Origin: an uncultured bacterium
GTDB taxonomy: Bacteria; Pseudomonadota; Gammaproteobacteria; Burkholderiales; Burkholderiaceae_D
Length of the DNA: 5,322 nt
Assembly (NCBI GenBank): GCA_903872555.1
Contig: CAIQLE010000299.1
Span: forward strand, 1-5,322
Direction: 5' to 3'
In this document: positions 1 to 5,322 of the stretch, one piece after another
How the letters are laid out: each line of letters begins with the position of its first letter
Numbering within the stretch: position 1 is the stretch's first letter
The notes under the pieces: generated by a model
Told to the model about the DNA's origin: nothing
Database searches by the model: none
Seen by the model: the letters and a program-made list of their open reading frames with translations, nothing else
Program-made: the position numbers and the translations under genes

Positions 1-1979
1 ATTTCCGTGATTATTACGAGCTTAATGATGTGAAGCTGACCATCAAGCTCACACCAAACCGTGCGGACTGCTTGTCCGTCATGGGTGTGGCGCGCGAAGT
101 CACTGCGCTGACAGGCGCAAAACTGACCACGCCAGCATTCACGCCAGTAGCGGTGACGCTGAACGAAACCCTGCCCGTGACCATCAGCGCGCCTGATCTA
201 TGCGGCCGTTTTTCTGGTCGTGTGATACGCGGACTGAATGCAAAAGCAGAGACACCGCAGTGGATGAAGCAGCGACTCGAGCGCAGCGGTCAGCGTCCTA
301 TCTCGGCACTGGTGGATATTTCTAATTATGTGATGCTTGAGTTGGGTCGTCCTACCCATGTTTTCGATCTAGACAAGATTCACGGCGGCCTGAATGTACG
401 CTGGGGTCAGCAGGGCGAAAGTCTGAAACTATTGAATGGCAACACCGTTGCACTCGACGAGTGGGTGGGTGTCATCGCTGACGAAAAAGCGGTGGAATCA
501 CTGGCCGGCATCATGGGCGGCGATGCGACTTCGGTGTCTTTAGAGACTACAAATATTTATCTGGAAGCGGCGTTTTGGTGGCCGCAAGCCATGCAGGGCA
601 GGGCGCGTCGCTATAATTTTTCTACTGACGCAGCGCATCGTTTCGAGCGCGGTGTGGATTTTGCGACGACAGTCGAGCATATCGAACGCATCACGGCACT
701 GCTGATAGACATTTGTGGTGTGCCGGGACAGACGCAGGTTGGCCCTGTGGATGATCAGGTGACAAACCTGCCCAAGCGTGAGCCGGTGCAACTGCGCGTT
801 GCCCGCGCCTCCAAGATCATTGGCGTTCCCCTGACAGCCGCCATCATTGCCGATATCTTTACCCGTCTTGGTCTGGTGTTTACCCAGAAGGATGAGGTGT
901 TTTTCGTTACAGCACCCAGCTATCGCTTCGATATCGAGATCGAGGAAGATCTGATCGAAGAAATAGCGCGTGTGTACGGATTCGAAAATATTCCTGCTTT
1001 GCCGCCGGTTGCGGCGCATGCAATACGCCTTCCGGCCGAGCAAACGCGTTCACTATTTACGATACGCCGTCAGCTGGCCGATCTGGATTATCAGGAAGTG
1101 GTGAATTTCAGTTTTGTCGAAGAAGAAGCCGAGCGTGATTTCGCAGGCAATGCTGATCCTATACGTCTGCTTAATCCGATTGCTAGTCAGATGAGCGTGA
1201 TGCGCTCGCAGCTTATCAGCGGCCTGATTGCCAATGTACGCTACAACCTCAATCGCAAAGCCTCGCGCGTGCGTGTGTTTGAGATAGGCGCTGTATTTCA
1301 CAAGAACAGTGCTGTTCAGGACGGCCCACTGTCGGTGGCTGGCATCGATCAGCCCAAACGGGTGGCAGCTTTGGCCTATGGCCCTGTCACAGAAGAACAG
1401 TGGGGGCAGCCTGCCAGTGCGGTTGATTATTTTGATGTGAAGGCTGATCTGGAAGCCTTGTTTGCGCCGCTGACTTTGCGTTTTGAATCGCTGGTCCATC
1501 CTGCTTTGCATCCTGGCCGTGCGGCCAGCGTGGCGCTGGGCGGAAAGATCATCGGTTTTATCGGCGAATTGCACCCCAAGTTGCAGCAGCAGCTGGAACT
1601 CCCTTTGGCGCCGGTATTGTTTGAAATCGACGCTCAGGCTTTACAGCAGAGACGGGTACCTCACTACCAAGAGATTTCAAAATTTCCGGCGGTTGTCAGG
1701 GATCTGGCCTTGCTAGTCAAGCAAACGGTTCAGGTACAGGCGATTGTGGATACCTTCCATTCTGAAAGTCATAACAATCCTGCATGCCGGATCATGCAAC
1801 ACATTGTTTTATTTGATGAATATCGTGGAAAAGGTCTCGCTTCGGACGAGAAAAGTCTTGCTTTCCGTATCACCATGCAAGATACTCAAAGCACCCTGCA
1901 GGACGAATCGGTGGACGCTGCAATAGCAGCGCTGGTCGAGGCTGTTCAGAAGCAGCATGACGCCATGCTGAGAAAATAA
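1..1979 (+). CDS. pheT: Phenylalanine--tRNA ligase beta subunit, 5'-truncated by window
   Basis: Beta chain of the alpha2-beta2 phenylalanyl-tRNA synthetase, a cytoplasmic enzyme that charges tRNA-Phe; the beta chain carries the editing site and tRNA-binding domains. The frame is open to base 3 ([10 protein letters not shown] precedes the GTG at 30), so the gene starts outside the window. About 658 residues are visible against roughly 795-810 for the family, so about 140 N-terminal residues, including most of the EMAP/OB-like tRNA-binding domain, are missing. In order I see the conserved LTPNRADCL segment (bases 48-74), the B3/B4 editing domain (about 201-710, with [18 protein letters not shown] and [10 protein letters not shown]), the B5 domain (about 774-1000, [18 protein letters not shown]), the catalytic-like core, and a C-terminal FDX-ACB anticodon-binding domain (about 1660-1970, [13 protein letters not shown]). 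No frameshift is seen. pheS would be expected just upstream; ihfA follows 28 bp downstream. Confidence 0.97.
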   Translation, partial: FRDYYELNDVKLTIKLTPNRADCLSVMGVAREVTALTGAKLTTPAFTPVAVTLNETLPVTISAPDLCGRFSGRVIRGLNAKAETPQWMKQRLERSGQRPISALVDISNYVMLELGRPTHVFDLDKIHGGLNVRWGQQGESLKLLNGNTVALDEWVGVIADEKAVESLAGIMGGDATSVSLETTNIYLEAAFWWPQAMQGRARRYNFSTDAAHRFERGVDFATTVEHIERITALLIDICGVPGQTQVGPVDDQVTNLPKREPVQLRVARASKIIGVPLTAAIIADIFTRLGLVFTQKDEVFFVTAPSYRFDIEIEEDLIEEIARVYGFENIPALPPVAAHAIRLPAEQTRSLFTIRRQLADLDYQEVVNFSFVEEEAERDFAGNADPIRLLNPIASQMSVMRSQLISGLIANVRYNLNRKASRVRVFEIGAVFHKNSAVQDGPLSVAGIDQPKRVAALAYGPVTEEQWGQPASAVDYFDVKADLEALFAPLTLRFESLVHPALHPGRAASVALGGKIIGFIGELHPKLQQQLELPLAPVLFEIDAQALQQRRVPHYQEISKFPAVVRDLALLVKQTVQVQAIVDTFHSESHNNPACRIMQHIVLFDEYRGKGLASDEKSLAFRITMQDTQSTLQDESVDAAIAALVEAVQKQHDAMLRK

Positions 1980-2007
1980 GCCAGACTGTTCAGTCAATAC
2001 AGACATC

Positions 2008-2424
2008 ATGAATCACAGTAATCCTGCCGAAATGGAATCCGTTCTTGCTGCTGACCTTGGACGTGCAGTGCTAGCCTCTGAGGCACGTACACGCGCCGAG
2101 AAAGAGCTCCCCACGCTGACTAAGGCTGAACTTGCCGAACTCTTGTTCGAGCAAGTGGGACTGAACAAACGCGAAGCTAAAGACATGGTAGAGACCTTCT
2201 TTGGTGAAATTCGCGATGCACTGGAGCGCGGCGAATCCGTCAAATTATCTGGCTTTGGTAATTTTCAGTTGCGCGACAAGCCACAACGCCCCGGCCGCAA
2301 TCCAAAAACAGGGGAAGAAATCCCTATTAGTGCGCGTCGCGTCGTGACCTTCCACGCCAGCCAGAAACTCAAGGCTATGGTCGACACTGTCACCCAGCAG
2401 AATCCATCAACCCAGGCTGGCTGA
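2008..2424 (+). CDS. ihfA: Integration host factor subunit alpha, N-terminally extended
   Basis: Alpha chain of the IHF heterodimer, which binds specific sites in the minor groove and bends DNA sharply in recombination, replication and transcription. The core from [20 protein letters not shown] (residues 37-56) to KLKAMVD is a classical HU/IHF fold, with [13 protein letters not shown] and the arm motif [14 protein letters not shown]. Pro99 aligns with the DNA-intercalating Pro65 of E. coli IhfA. The protein is 138 aa against about 99 in E. coli: about 34 extra residues, Ala/Glu/Arg-rich and probably helical, precede the core, and the tail is a few residues longer. No good Shine-Dalgarno precedes ATG 2008. 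In-frame alternatives are ATG 2032 and GTG 2068, and no start lies closer to the core. It sits between pheT and merR, the usual place in beta- and gammaproteobacteria for ihfA after pheT. Function is very sure; the exact start is less so. Confidence 0.95.
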   Translation: MNHSNPAEMESVLAADLGRAVLASEARTRAEKELPTLTKAELAELLFEQVGLNKREAKDMVETFFGEIRDALERGESVKLSGFGNFQLRDKPQRPGRNPKTGEEIPISARRVVTFHASQKLKAMVDTVTQQNPSTQAG

Positions 2425-2433
2425 TCCCGCTGA

Positions 2434-2814
2434 ATGAACGATCGCACTGCTAAGCCCCTGCTGGCACCACTGCCTCCGATACCCGCCAAGCGCTATTTCA
2501 CGATAGGTGAAGTCAGTGAGCTGTGCGGCGTCAAGCCGCATGTGCTGCGCTACTGGGAACAAGAATTCACTCAACTCAAACCCGTCAAACGACGCGGTAA
2601 TCGTCGTTACTATCAGCACCATGAAGTTTTGCTGATACGTCGTATACGCGATCTGTTGTACGAGCAGGGCTTCACCATCAGCGGCGCCCGTAATAAGCTC
2701 GACACCCGTATGGCCAATGACGCTGCTCAGACTCAGGATGAGCTGGAATTGCCCATGGATTTGGCCACCGTCAGATCAGAGCTGCAGAACATATTGGGCC
2801 TGCTCAGGGTCTGA
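2434..2814 (+). CDS. Small MerR-family transcriptional regulator
   Basis: A DNA-binding protein of 126 aa with a MerR-type winged helix-turn-helix. After a Pro-rich leader (residues 1-19) come YFTIGEVSELCGVKPHVLRY (21-40, the HTH), then WEQEF, the wing with RRGNRRYY (53-60) and the second helix pair to about residue 89 (IRRIRDLLYEQGFTISGARN). The LRYWE signature belongs to the HspR/MlrA-like side of the family. The C-terminus is only about 35 residues (DELELP...VRSELQNILGLLRV), likely a short dimerisation helix. There is no cysteine metal site (the only Cys is in the HTH) and no effector-binding domain. The ATG lies 9 bp after the ihfA stop with no clear Shine-Dalgarno, which suggests translational coupling. 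Its target is unknown. MerR regulators commonly follow ihfA in betaproteobacteria, and I know of no agreed name for this one. Confidence 0.92.
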   Translation: MNDRTAKPLLAPLPPIPAKRYFTIGEVSELCGVKPHVLRYWEQEFTQLKPVKRRGNRRYYQHHEVLLIRRIRDLLYEQGFTISGARNKLDTRMANDAAQTQDELELPMDLATVRSELQNILGLLRV

Positions 2815-2840
2815 ATCAGATCACCTTCCTTTTTTCAGGC

Positions 2841-2868
2841 AAAAAAAAGCCCGCTCAGTGAGCGGGCT
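2841..2868 (-). terminator. Rho-independent terminator reading on the minus strand
   Basis: AGCCCGCTCA (2848-2857) and TGAGCGGGCT (2859-2868) are perfect inverted repeats around one base, giving effectively an 8-bp GC-rich stem with a 5-nt loop. Eight A residues at 2841-2848 supply a U-tract only for minus-strand transcripts. On the + strand the stem is followed by GAAGTC, so it is not a canonical terminator for the pheT-ihfA-merR operon, although a hairpin here could still define that mRNA's 3' end after trimming. No minus-strand gene lies upstream of it before the divergently placed + strand bactofilin. Confidence 0.75.
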
Positions 2869-2918
2869 GAAGTCTATATCCTTAGAAAAGACATAGAGGA
2901 GACAGCTGAATTATGCTG
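2841..2918 (-). ncRNA. Candidate small RNA, about 78 nt (hypothetical)
   Basis: Inferred only from a minus-strand promoter-like sequence and a strong intrinsic terminator at the right spacing. The body has a weak CAGC/GCTG hairpin (2903-2906 with 2915-2918) before the GC-rich terminator stem. No Shine-Dalgarno plus reading frame of meaningful length is present: ATG TCT TTT CTA AGG ATA TAG encodes six residues and has no ribosome site. I do not recognise any known RNA family. Confidence 0.2.
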
Positions 2919-2924
2919 CTCTGC

Positions 2925-2954
2925 AGTATATAAAGCAAATTTTAATGTTGTATA
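2925..2954 (-). promoter_or_regulatory. Possible minus-strand promoter upstream of the orphan terminator
   Basis: On the minus strand, TATACT (2925-2930) matches five of six -10 consensus bases. It is preceded at 18 bp by TATACA (2949-2954), four of six -35 bases. The predicted start near 2918 and the terminator end near 2841 would give an RNA of about 78 nt. The region is AT-rich, so chance matches are likely. Confidence 0.25.
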
Positions 2955-3086
2955 TGCGCCATAAATTAATTGAATATCATGATGGGTTTCTGGCATTTAC
3001 ATCGCTCAAATCTTTTTCTTTGCGCTCCTGCCGCTTATATGATTTCAATATGGAAATCTTTAAGGAAATGCATTTTTTGGAATAAT

Positions 3087-3117
3087 TTGCAAATTTTCGA
3101 ACAATTGGCCTTATAAT
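3087..3117 (+). promoter_or_regulatory. Sigma70-type promoter for the tandem bactofilin genes
   Basis: A perfect -10 TATAAT at 3112-3117 has TTGCAA at 3087-3092 as the best -35, with a rather long 19-bp spacer. The -35 lies in a 12-bp perfect palindrome AATTTGCAAATT (3084-3095). Transcription would start near 3124, leaving a leader of about 114 nt before the TTG start at 3238. Confidence 0.55.
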
Positions 3118-3130
3118 TCCTTTTAGGAAT
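3116..3130. promoter_or_regulatory. Inverted repeat at the transcription start, possible operator
   Basis: ATTCC (3116-3120) and GGAAT (3126-3130) form an inverted repeat around TTTTA, overlapping the -10 and the predicted start. A further GGAAT lies at 3079-3083, upstream of the -35, in a similar context (TTTGGAATAATTTG and TTAGGAATCAAATTG). The spacing brackets the promoter, which would suit a repressor or activator, but no regulator is identified. Confidence 0.25.
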
Positions 3131-3226
3131 CAAATTGTCGTGGCATGATGCGGTTTGAGCTTGCTGTTAGGCAATAATTTTGGTTAATGTGTTAGTTCAG
3201 AAGAAATTTTTCTTTATCTGAAATCT

Positions 3227-3232
3227 GGGAGG
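3227..3232 (+). promoter_or_regulatory. Ribosome binding site deciding a TTG start
   Basis: GGGAGG lies 5 nt before TTG 3238. The frame has a stop (TAG) at 3193 and no ATG or GTG between there and 3238, so this strong site is the main support for the TTG start. Confidence 0.8.
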
Positions 3233-3237
3233 CCCTG

Positions 3238-3600
3238 TTGGCGGATTCAAATCAAAGCGGATGTTTGACGGTAGGCGAAGGCGTCGTATTGAACGGCACT
3301 TTTGTTGTGCCTGATATTGCCTCTGTCTCAGGTAGCATTGAAGGGGAAATCACAGCGCGCGAACTGATCGTTGCCAGTACTGGCGTGATCAAAGGCAAAG
3401 TGACAGCCGATATCATTGACCTGCGTGGTGAAATTCATGACACGCTGACAGCCAAGAAATCCCTCTTTATTCGTTCTACAGGTAAGGCACTGGGTTCAGT
3501 GCAGTACGCTGAGATTGAGATCGAAAAAGGCGGCGACCTGCAAGGTGCGCTGCAAAAGATTGATGGCGATGGCCCGCCCAATAATTCGGGTTCCTATTGA
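3238..3600 (+). CDS. Bactofilin, short form without membrane-targeting N-terminus
   Basis: A polymer-forming cytoskeletal protein of 120 aa. Bactofilins fold into a right-handed beta-helix and assemble without nucleotide into filaments at the membrane, where they localise cell-wall enzymes. The core spans about residues 8-108 and shows the usual repeating hydrophobic-Gly pattern (VSGSIEGEITARELIVASTG, VIKGKVTADIIDLRGEI, IEIEKGGDLQGAL). The N-terminus (MADSNQSGCL) lacks the MFxK-type membrane-targeting sequence of the other two bactofilins here. The C-terminus is a short Gly/Asn/Ser tail. Translation starts at TTG, supported by GGGAGG 5 nt upstream; no ATG occurs later in frame. It is first in a two-gene operon, 17 bp before the next bactofilin. 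It probably needs the second one, or another partner, to reach the membrane (inference). Confidence 0.9.
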   Translation: MADSNQSGCLTVGEGVVLNGTFVVPDIASVSGSIEGEITARELIVASTGVIKGKVTADIIDLRGEIHDTLTAKKSLFIRSTGKALGSVQYAEIEIEKGGDLQGALQKIDGDGPPNNSGSY

Positions 3601-3617
3601 TTTCAGGACATTGACAC

Positions 3618-4085
3618 GTGTTCAACAAGAGACGAAACGACGAACGGGAAAAGATGGCATCCACCAATGACAATAGTCAGGCGGCCACTGAGCCGGTGCC
3701 GGTCGAGGCGGAGATCGCTCCGGAATTCGACCAGGGTCACAACGGCGGCGGACTAGCCAAGCCTGCAGGGAATAACCTCAAACCATCCATCATCAGTGAG
3801 GGTTTTGAGTTTATCGGTGAGATTCGTTCCAGCGGTTACCTGACCATTGATGGCACGGTACGCGGTACGCTTTCACTGCATTCGATTCAGATTGGCGTCA
3901 CTGGCGTCCTGGATGGCAATGTGACTTGCGACACCATGAACGTCAAAGGCAATTTCTCAGGTTCCCTGGATTGCCGTGATTTGACGATAGGCAGCCGCGC
4001 TGTAGTTGATGGTAAAGTCAGCTTCAAGAGCATTACCATTCAGCGTGGTGGTGTGGTCAAAGGCGAGCTCAAGAAAAAATCCTGA
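3618..4085 (+). CDS. Bactofilin with MFNK membrane-targeting N-terminus
   Basis: A second polymer-forming bactofilin, 155 aa. It begins MFNKRRNDER, matching the short MFxK plus basic residue membrane-targeting sequence known from bactofilins. An acidic, Pro/Ala/Gly-rich linker (residues 14-57) leads to the beta-helix core (about 58-152: ISEGFEFIGEIRSSGYLTID, VRGTLSLHSIQIG, VVDGKVSFKSITIQRGGVVK), ending in a basic KKKS. The start is GTG 3618 with AGGA at 3605-3608 (9 nt spacing). ATG 3654 is in frame but would remove the targeting sequence and has only a poor ribosome site, so GTG is preferred. It lies 17 bp after the first bactofilin and shares its transcript, which ends at the terminator 30-60 bp downstream. 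It may co-polymerise with the first bactofilin, as paired bactofilins do elsewhere. Confidence 0.93.
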   Translation: MFNKRRNDEREKMASTNDNSQAATEPVPVEAEIAPEFDQGHNGGGLAKPAGNNLKPSIISEGFEFIGEIRSSGYLTIDGTVRGTLSLHSIQIGVTGVLDGNVTCDTMNVKGNFSGSLDCRDLTIGSRAVVDGKVSFKSITIQRGGVVKGELKKKS

Positions 4086-4115
4086 GTTGGCAGCGACAAT
4101 AGCAGCAAGCCAAAT

Positions 4116-4147
4116 AAAAAAGCCTGATCTCAGATCAGGCTTTTTTT
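4116..4147. terminator. Bidirectional rho-independent terminator between convergent units
   Basis: AGCCTGATCT (4121-4130) and AGATCAGGCT (4132-4141) are perfect inverted repeats, flanked by six A (4116-4121) and seven T (4141-4147). It serves the tandem bactofilin operon on the + strand and the third bactofilin on the minus strand, whose stop at 4210 is about 65 bp away. Confidence 0.9.
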
Positions 4148-4177
4148 ATGTCACTGCATTTTTTACTGAACGTTACA

Positions 4178-4198
4178 GGCTTGGTCAGCTGTCAAGCC
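4178..4198. repeat. Imperfect inverted repeat downstream of the third bactofilin
   Basis: GGCTTG (4178-4183) pairs with CAAGCC (4193-4198) around a CAGCTG centre. There is no T-tract on either side, so it is not a terminator by itself. It could form a 3' hairpin in the minus-strand mRNA ahead of the main terminator. Confidence 0.35.
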
Positions 4199-4209
4199 AA
4201 TAGCAAATC

Positions 4210-4641
4210 TTATTTCTTTTCCTGAGCCATCTTGATGACGGTCTGGGCATCTGCCGTGCTGCTGGAATTGTTCTGCGCCTGAATCACCAGACCTAGCAGC
4301 TTGGCGCCATGCTCCACACCAATGGTGCCATAGGTAATATCGCCACGGACTTCAGAATCTTTGTGGAATTCTGCGCGTTCGGTTGCATAGATATTGCCTT
4401 CGATTTTTCCTGCGACCATAACGCGATGCGCTGTAATGTCACCAGAGACTTCGCCTGAGCGGCCTATCGCGACAGTGACTTTCTTGTCTTTGGCAGTTTC
4501 TATATTACCTATCACTTTGCCGTCAATGCGCACGCTATCAAGCAGAACCAGACGGCCATAAATTTCCGTCGTAGCGCCAATCAGGGTGTCAAACTTTTCC
4601 TGAGTCGGCATTAATTTGTTTTGTTTCATTTTGCGGAACAT
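4210..4641 (-). CDS. Bactofilin next to M23 peptidase
   Basis: A third bactofilin, 143 aa from ATG 4641. The N-terminus MFRKMKQNKL is a membrane-targeting sequence of the MFxK type. The beta-helix core spans about residues 16-120 (KFDTLIGATTEIYGRLVLLD, VRIDGKVIGNIETAKDKKVT, AGKIEGNIYATERAEF, VRGDITYGTIGVEHGAKL), followed by a polar tail (NNSSSTADAQ...QEKK). An upstream in-frame ATG at 4653 would add MENA, but it has no ribosome site. GGAG at 4648-4651, 6 nt before ATG 4641, and the MF start both favour 4641. It lies 131 bp downstream of the M23 peptidase gene on the same strand with no clear promoter between, so cotranscription is likely. It is convergent to the other two bactofilins and differs enough from them to suggest a separate role, probably positioning the peptidase (inference from known bactofilin-M23 pairs). 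Confidence 0.94.
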   Translation of the reverse strand: MFRKMKQNKLMPTQEKFDTLIGATTEIYGRLVLLDSVRIDGKVIGNIETAKDKKVTVAIGRSGEVSGDITAHRVMVAGKIEGNIYATERAEFHKDSEVRGDITYGTIGVEHGAKLLGLVIQAQNNSSSTADAQTVIKMAQEKK

Positions 4642-4772
4642 TGCATTCTCCATTGCCCGGGGCGCGAAGTCTAACGATAGCGCGAACCAGGGGGGTGCCG
4701 GTTTTCTTGTTCAGTTTACCGGAAAAGCAGCAGAGTCAGGCCATTGTTACTGTTGCGGGCCGTGAACAGACT
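4642..4772 (-). other. Spacer between M23 peptidase and third bactofilin
   Basis: These 131 bp hold no gene I can support. CCGGT/ACCGG arms (about 4701-4725) are only 5 bp with a 15-nt loop and no T-tract. I found no -35/-10 pair with a plausible match and spacing on the minus strand. The spacing is longer than is usual inside a tight operon, so a weak or alternative-sigma promoter remains possible. Confidence 0.4.
4648..4651 (-). promoter_or_regulatory. Ribosome binding site choosing start 4641
   Basis: GGAG on the minus strand lies 6 nt before ATG 4641. It overlaps the alternative ATG at 4653, which itself has no Shine-Dalgarno. Confidence 0.7.
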
Positions 4773-5322
4773 TCAGCTGTTACTAATCGGCAGAACTTGT
4801 GCAGGGTTGAGAACCCGGCCGTGACGGAAGACTTCATAGTGCAGGTGAGGGCCGGTAGAACGACCAGTGCTACCCACGTCAGCGATATGCTGTCCGCGTT
4901 TGACTTGCTGACCTTCGACGACACGACGCTTGCTGATGTGAGCGTAACGGGTCATGAAGCCTTCCGCATGAGTCACCTCAACGATATTGCCGTAGGTATC
5001 TTCCCAGCCTGAACGCGTCACCACGCCGTCGGCTGTCGCAATAATCGAGGTGCCACTGGCAGCTGTGAAATCAAGGCCTTCATGGCGAGCCAGCGTGCCG
5101 GTGAAAGGGTCATTGCGTACACCGAAGCCGCTGGTCACTCTGAAATCACCGCTGATCGGCACACCTGTAGGCAGGGTTTGTAACCATGTTAGTTGCTTGG
5201 ACCAGTCCTGACGCAGACCGCCAACCACTTTATTGAACTGATCGAATTCATCGACAGCATCGTCGAGCGTATGAGCCAGCGGCTGACGCGCAGTGCTATC
5301 GGAACGGCTGGTTGATAACAGC
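4773..5322 (-). CDS. M23 (LytM-type) peptidoglycan endopeptidase, N-terminus outside window
   Basis: A zinc metalloendopeptidase of family M23 that cuts peptidoglycan cross-bridges in the envelope. The C-terminal 182 residues are visible; the frame stays open to the window end, so the start, any signal or membrane anchor and most of any coiled coil are missing. The internal GTG at 5228 is not the start. The catalytic domain runs from about RVTSGFGVRNDPFTG to HGRVLNPAQVLP. All zinc and catalytic residues are present: His (codon 5082-5084) and Asp (5070-5072) in RHEGLDF, the conserved His in YAHIS, and the HLH pair (codons 4845-4847 and 4839-4841) in GPHLHYEV. It should therefore be active, unlike the EnvC/NlpD-type degenerate members. 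The stretch before the domain (LDDAVDEFDQFNKVV) looks helical. It lies upstream of a bactofilin on the same strand, as in the CcmA-Csd1 and LmdC-BacA type shape modules. Confidence 0.94.
   Translation of the reverse strand, partial: LLSTSRSDSTARQPLAHTLDDAVDEFDQFNKVVGGLRQDWSKQLTWLQTLPTGVPISGDFRVTSGFGVRNDPFTGTLARHEGLDFTAASGTSIIATADGVVTRSGWEDTYGNIVEVTHAEGFMTRYAHISKRRVVEGQQVKRGQHIADVGSTGRSTGPHLHYEVFRHGRVLNPAQVLPISNS

Larger units (their letters stand above)
2815..3237. other. AT-rich intergenic region with regulatory elements, no gene
   Basis: This 423 bp stretch has no convincing protein gene in any frame. Bases 2921-3120 hold 63 G/C in 200 (about 32%), well below the flanking genes. It contains a weak T-run after merR (2830-2835), a strong hairpin with a minus-strand T-tract (2841-2868), a possible minus-strand promoter (2925-2954), a small inverted repeat GATTTC/GAAATC (3041-3058), and the + strand promoter and leader of the first bactofilin. 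No tRNA was recognised; a tRNA-Pro is sometimes found after this merR gene in related bacteria (from memory). Confidence 0.7.

Noticed and set aside
540..1574. Two long minus-strand open frames (540-1043 and 1053-1574)
   Set aside because: Both are antisense to conserved PheT domains, rich in Arg/His/Cys and without recognisable motifs.
2893..2935. AGGAG followed by ATG CTG CTC TGC AGT ATA TAA, a six-residue + strand frame
   Set aside because: The spacing to the ATG is long (11 nt) and the peptide is tiny; nothing supports it as a leader peptide, as no gene or attenuator follows closely.
3041..3058. GATTTC/GAAATC inverted repeat
   Set aside because: Six-base arms in AT-rich DNA, not positioned at a promoter; likely chance.
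3201..3214. AAGAAA/TTTCTT hairpin just before the first bactofilin ribosome site
   Set aside because: Only A/T-rich pairs with a 2-nt centre; too unstable to call an RNA switch or thermometer.
2815..3237. Search for a tRNA-Pro after merR
   Set aside because: No cloverleaf, GTTCGAATC-like T-arm or CCA end was found on either strand.
4701..4725. CCGGT/ACCGG arms between the M23 gene and the third bactofilin
   Set aside because: A 5-bp stem with a 15-nt loop and no T-tract is not a convincing terminator.
4641..5012. Open frame of 123 codons on the + strand
   Set aside because: It lies antisense to the M23 peptidase and shows no family features; the minus-strand frame has complete catalytic motifs.

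Overview
The window comes from a bacterial chromosome, most likely a betaproteobacterium and probably a member of the Burkholderiales (Oxalobacteraceae-like). This rests on the gene order pheT - ihfA - merR, the sequence character of PheT and IhfA, and an N-terminally extended IhfA of a kind I recall from Burkholderiales. No database search was possible, so the placement is an inference.

Bases 1-2814 (+ strand) hold the end of a housekeeping translation and nucleoid operon: pheT (phenylalanyl-tRNA synthetase beta chain, 5' end outside the window), ihfA (integration host factor alpha) and a small MerR-type regulator. The gaps are 28 and 9 bp, so the three are almost certainly cotranscribed.

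Bases 2815-3237 are a gene-free, AT-rich spacer (63 G/C in the 200 bases 2921-3120). It contains a strong hairpin whose T-tract lies only on the minus strand, a possible minus-strand promoter upstream of it (together a candidate small RNA of about 78 nt), and a good + strand promoter with nearby inverted and direct repeats for the next operon.

Bases 3238-5322 are a bactofilin cytoskeleton locus. Two bactofilin genes lie in tandem on the + strand, with TTG and GTG starts. They converge on a third bactofilin gene on the minus strand, and a bidirectional terminator separates the two units. Upstream of the third bactofilin on its own strand is an M23 (LytM-type) peptidoglycan endopeptidase, cut by the window end. 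Bactofilins next to M23 peptidases form cell-shape or localised cell-wall remodelling modules in several bacteria. Three different bactofilins, two with an MF-type membrane-targeting N-terminus and one without, next to one peptidase is the most interesting content of the window.

No mobile element, CRISPR array, tRNA or rRNA was recognised.
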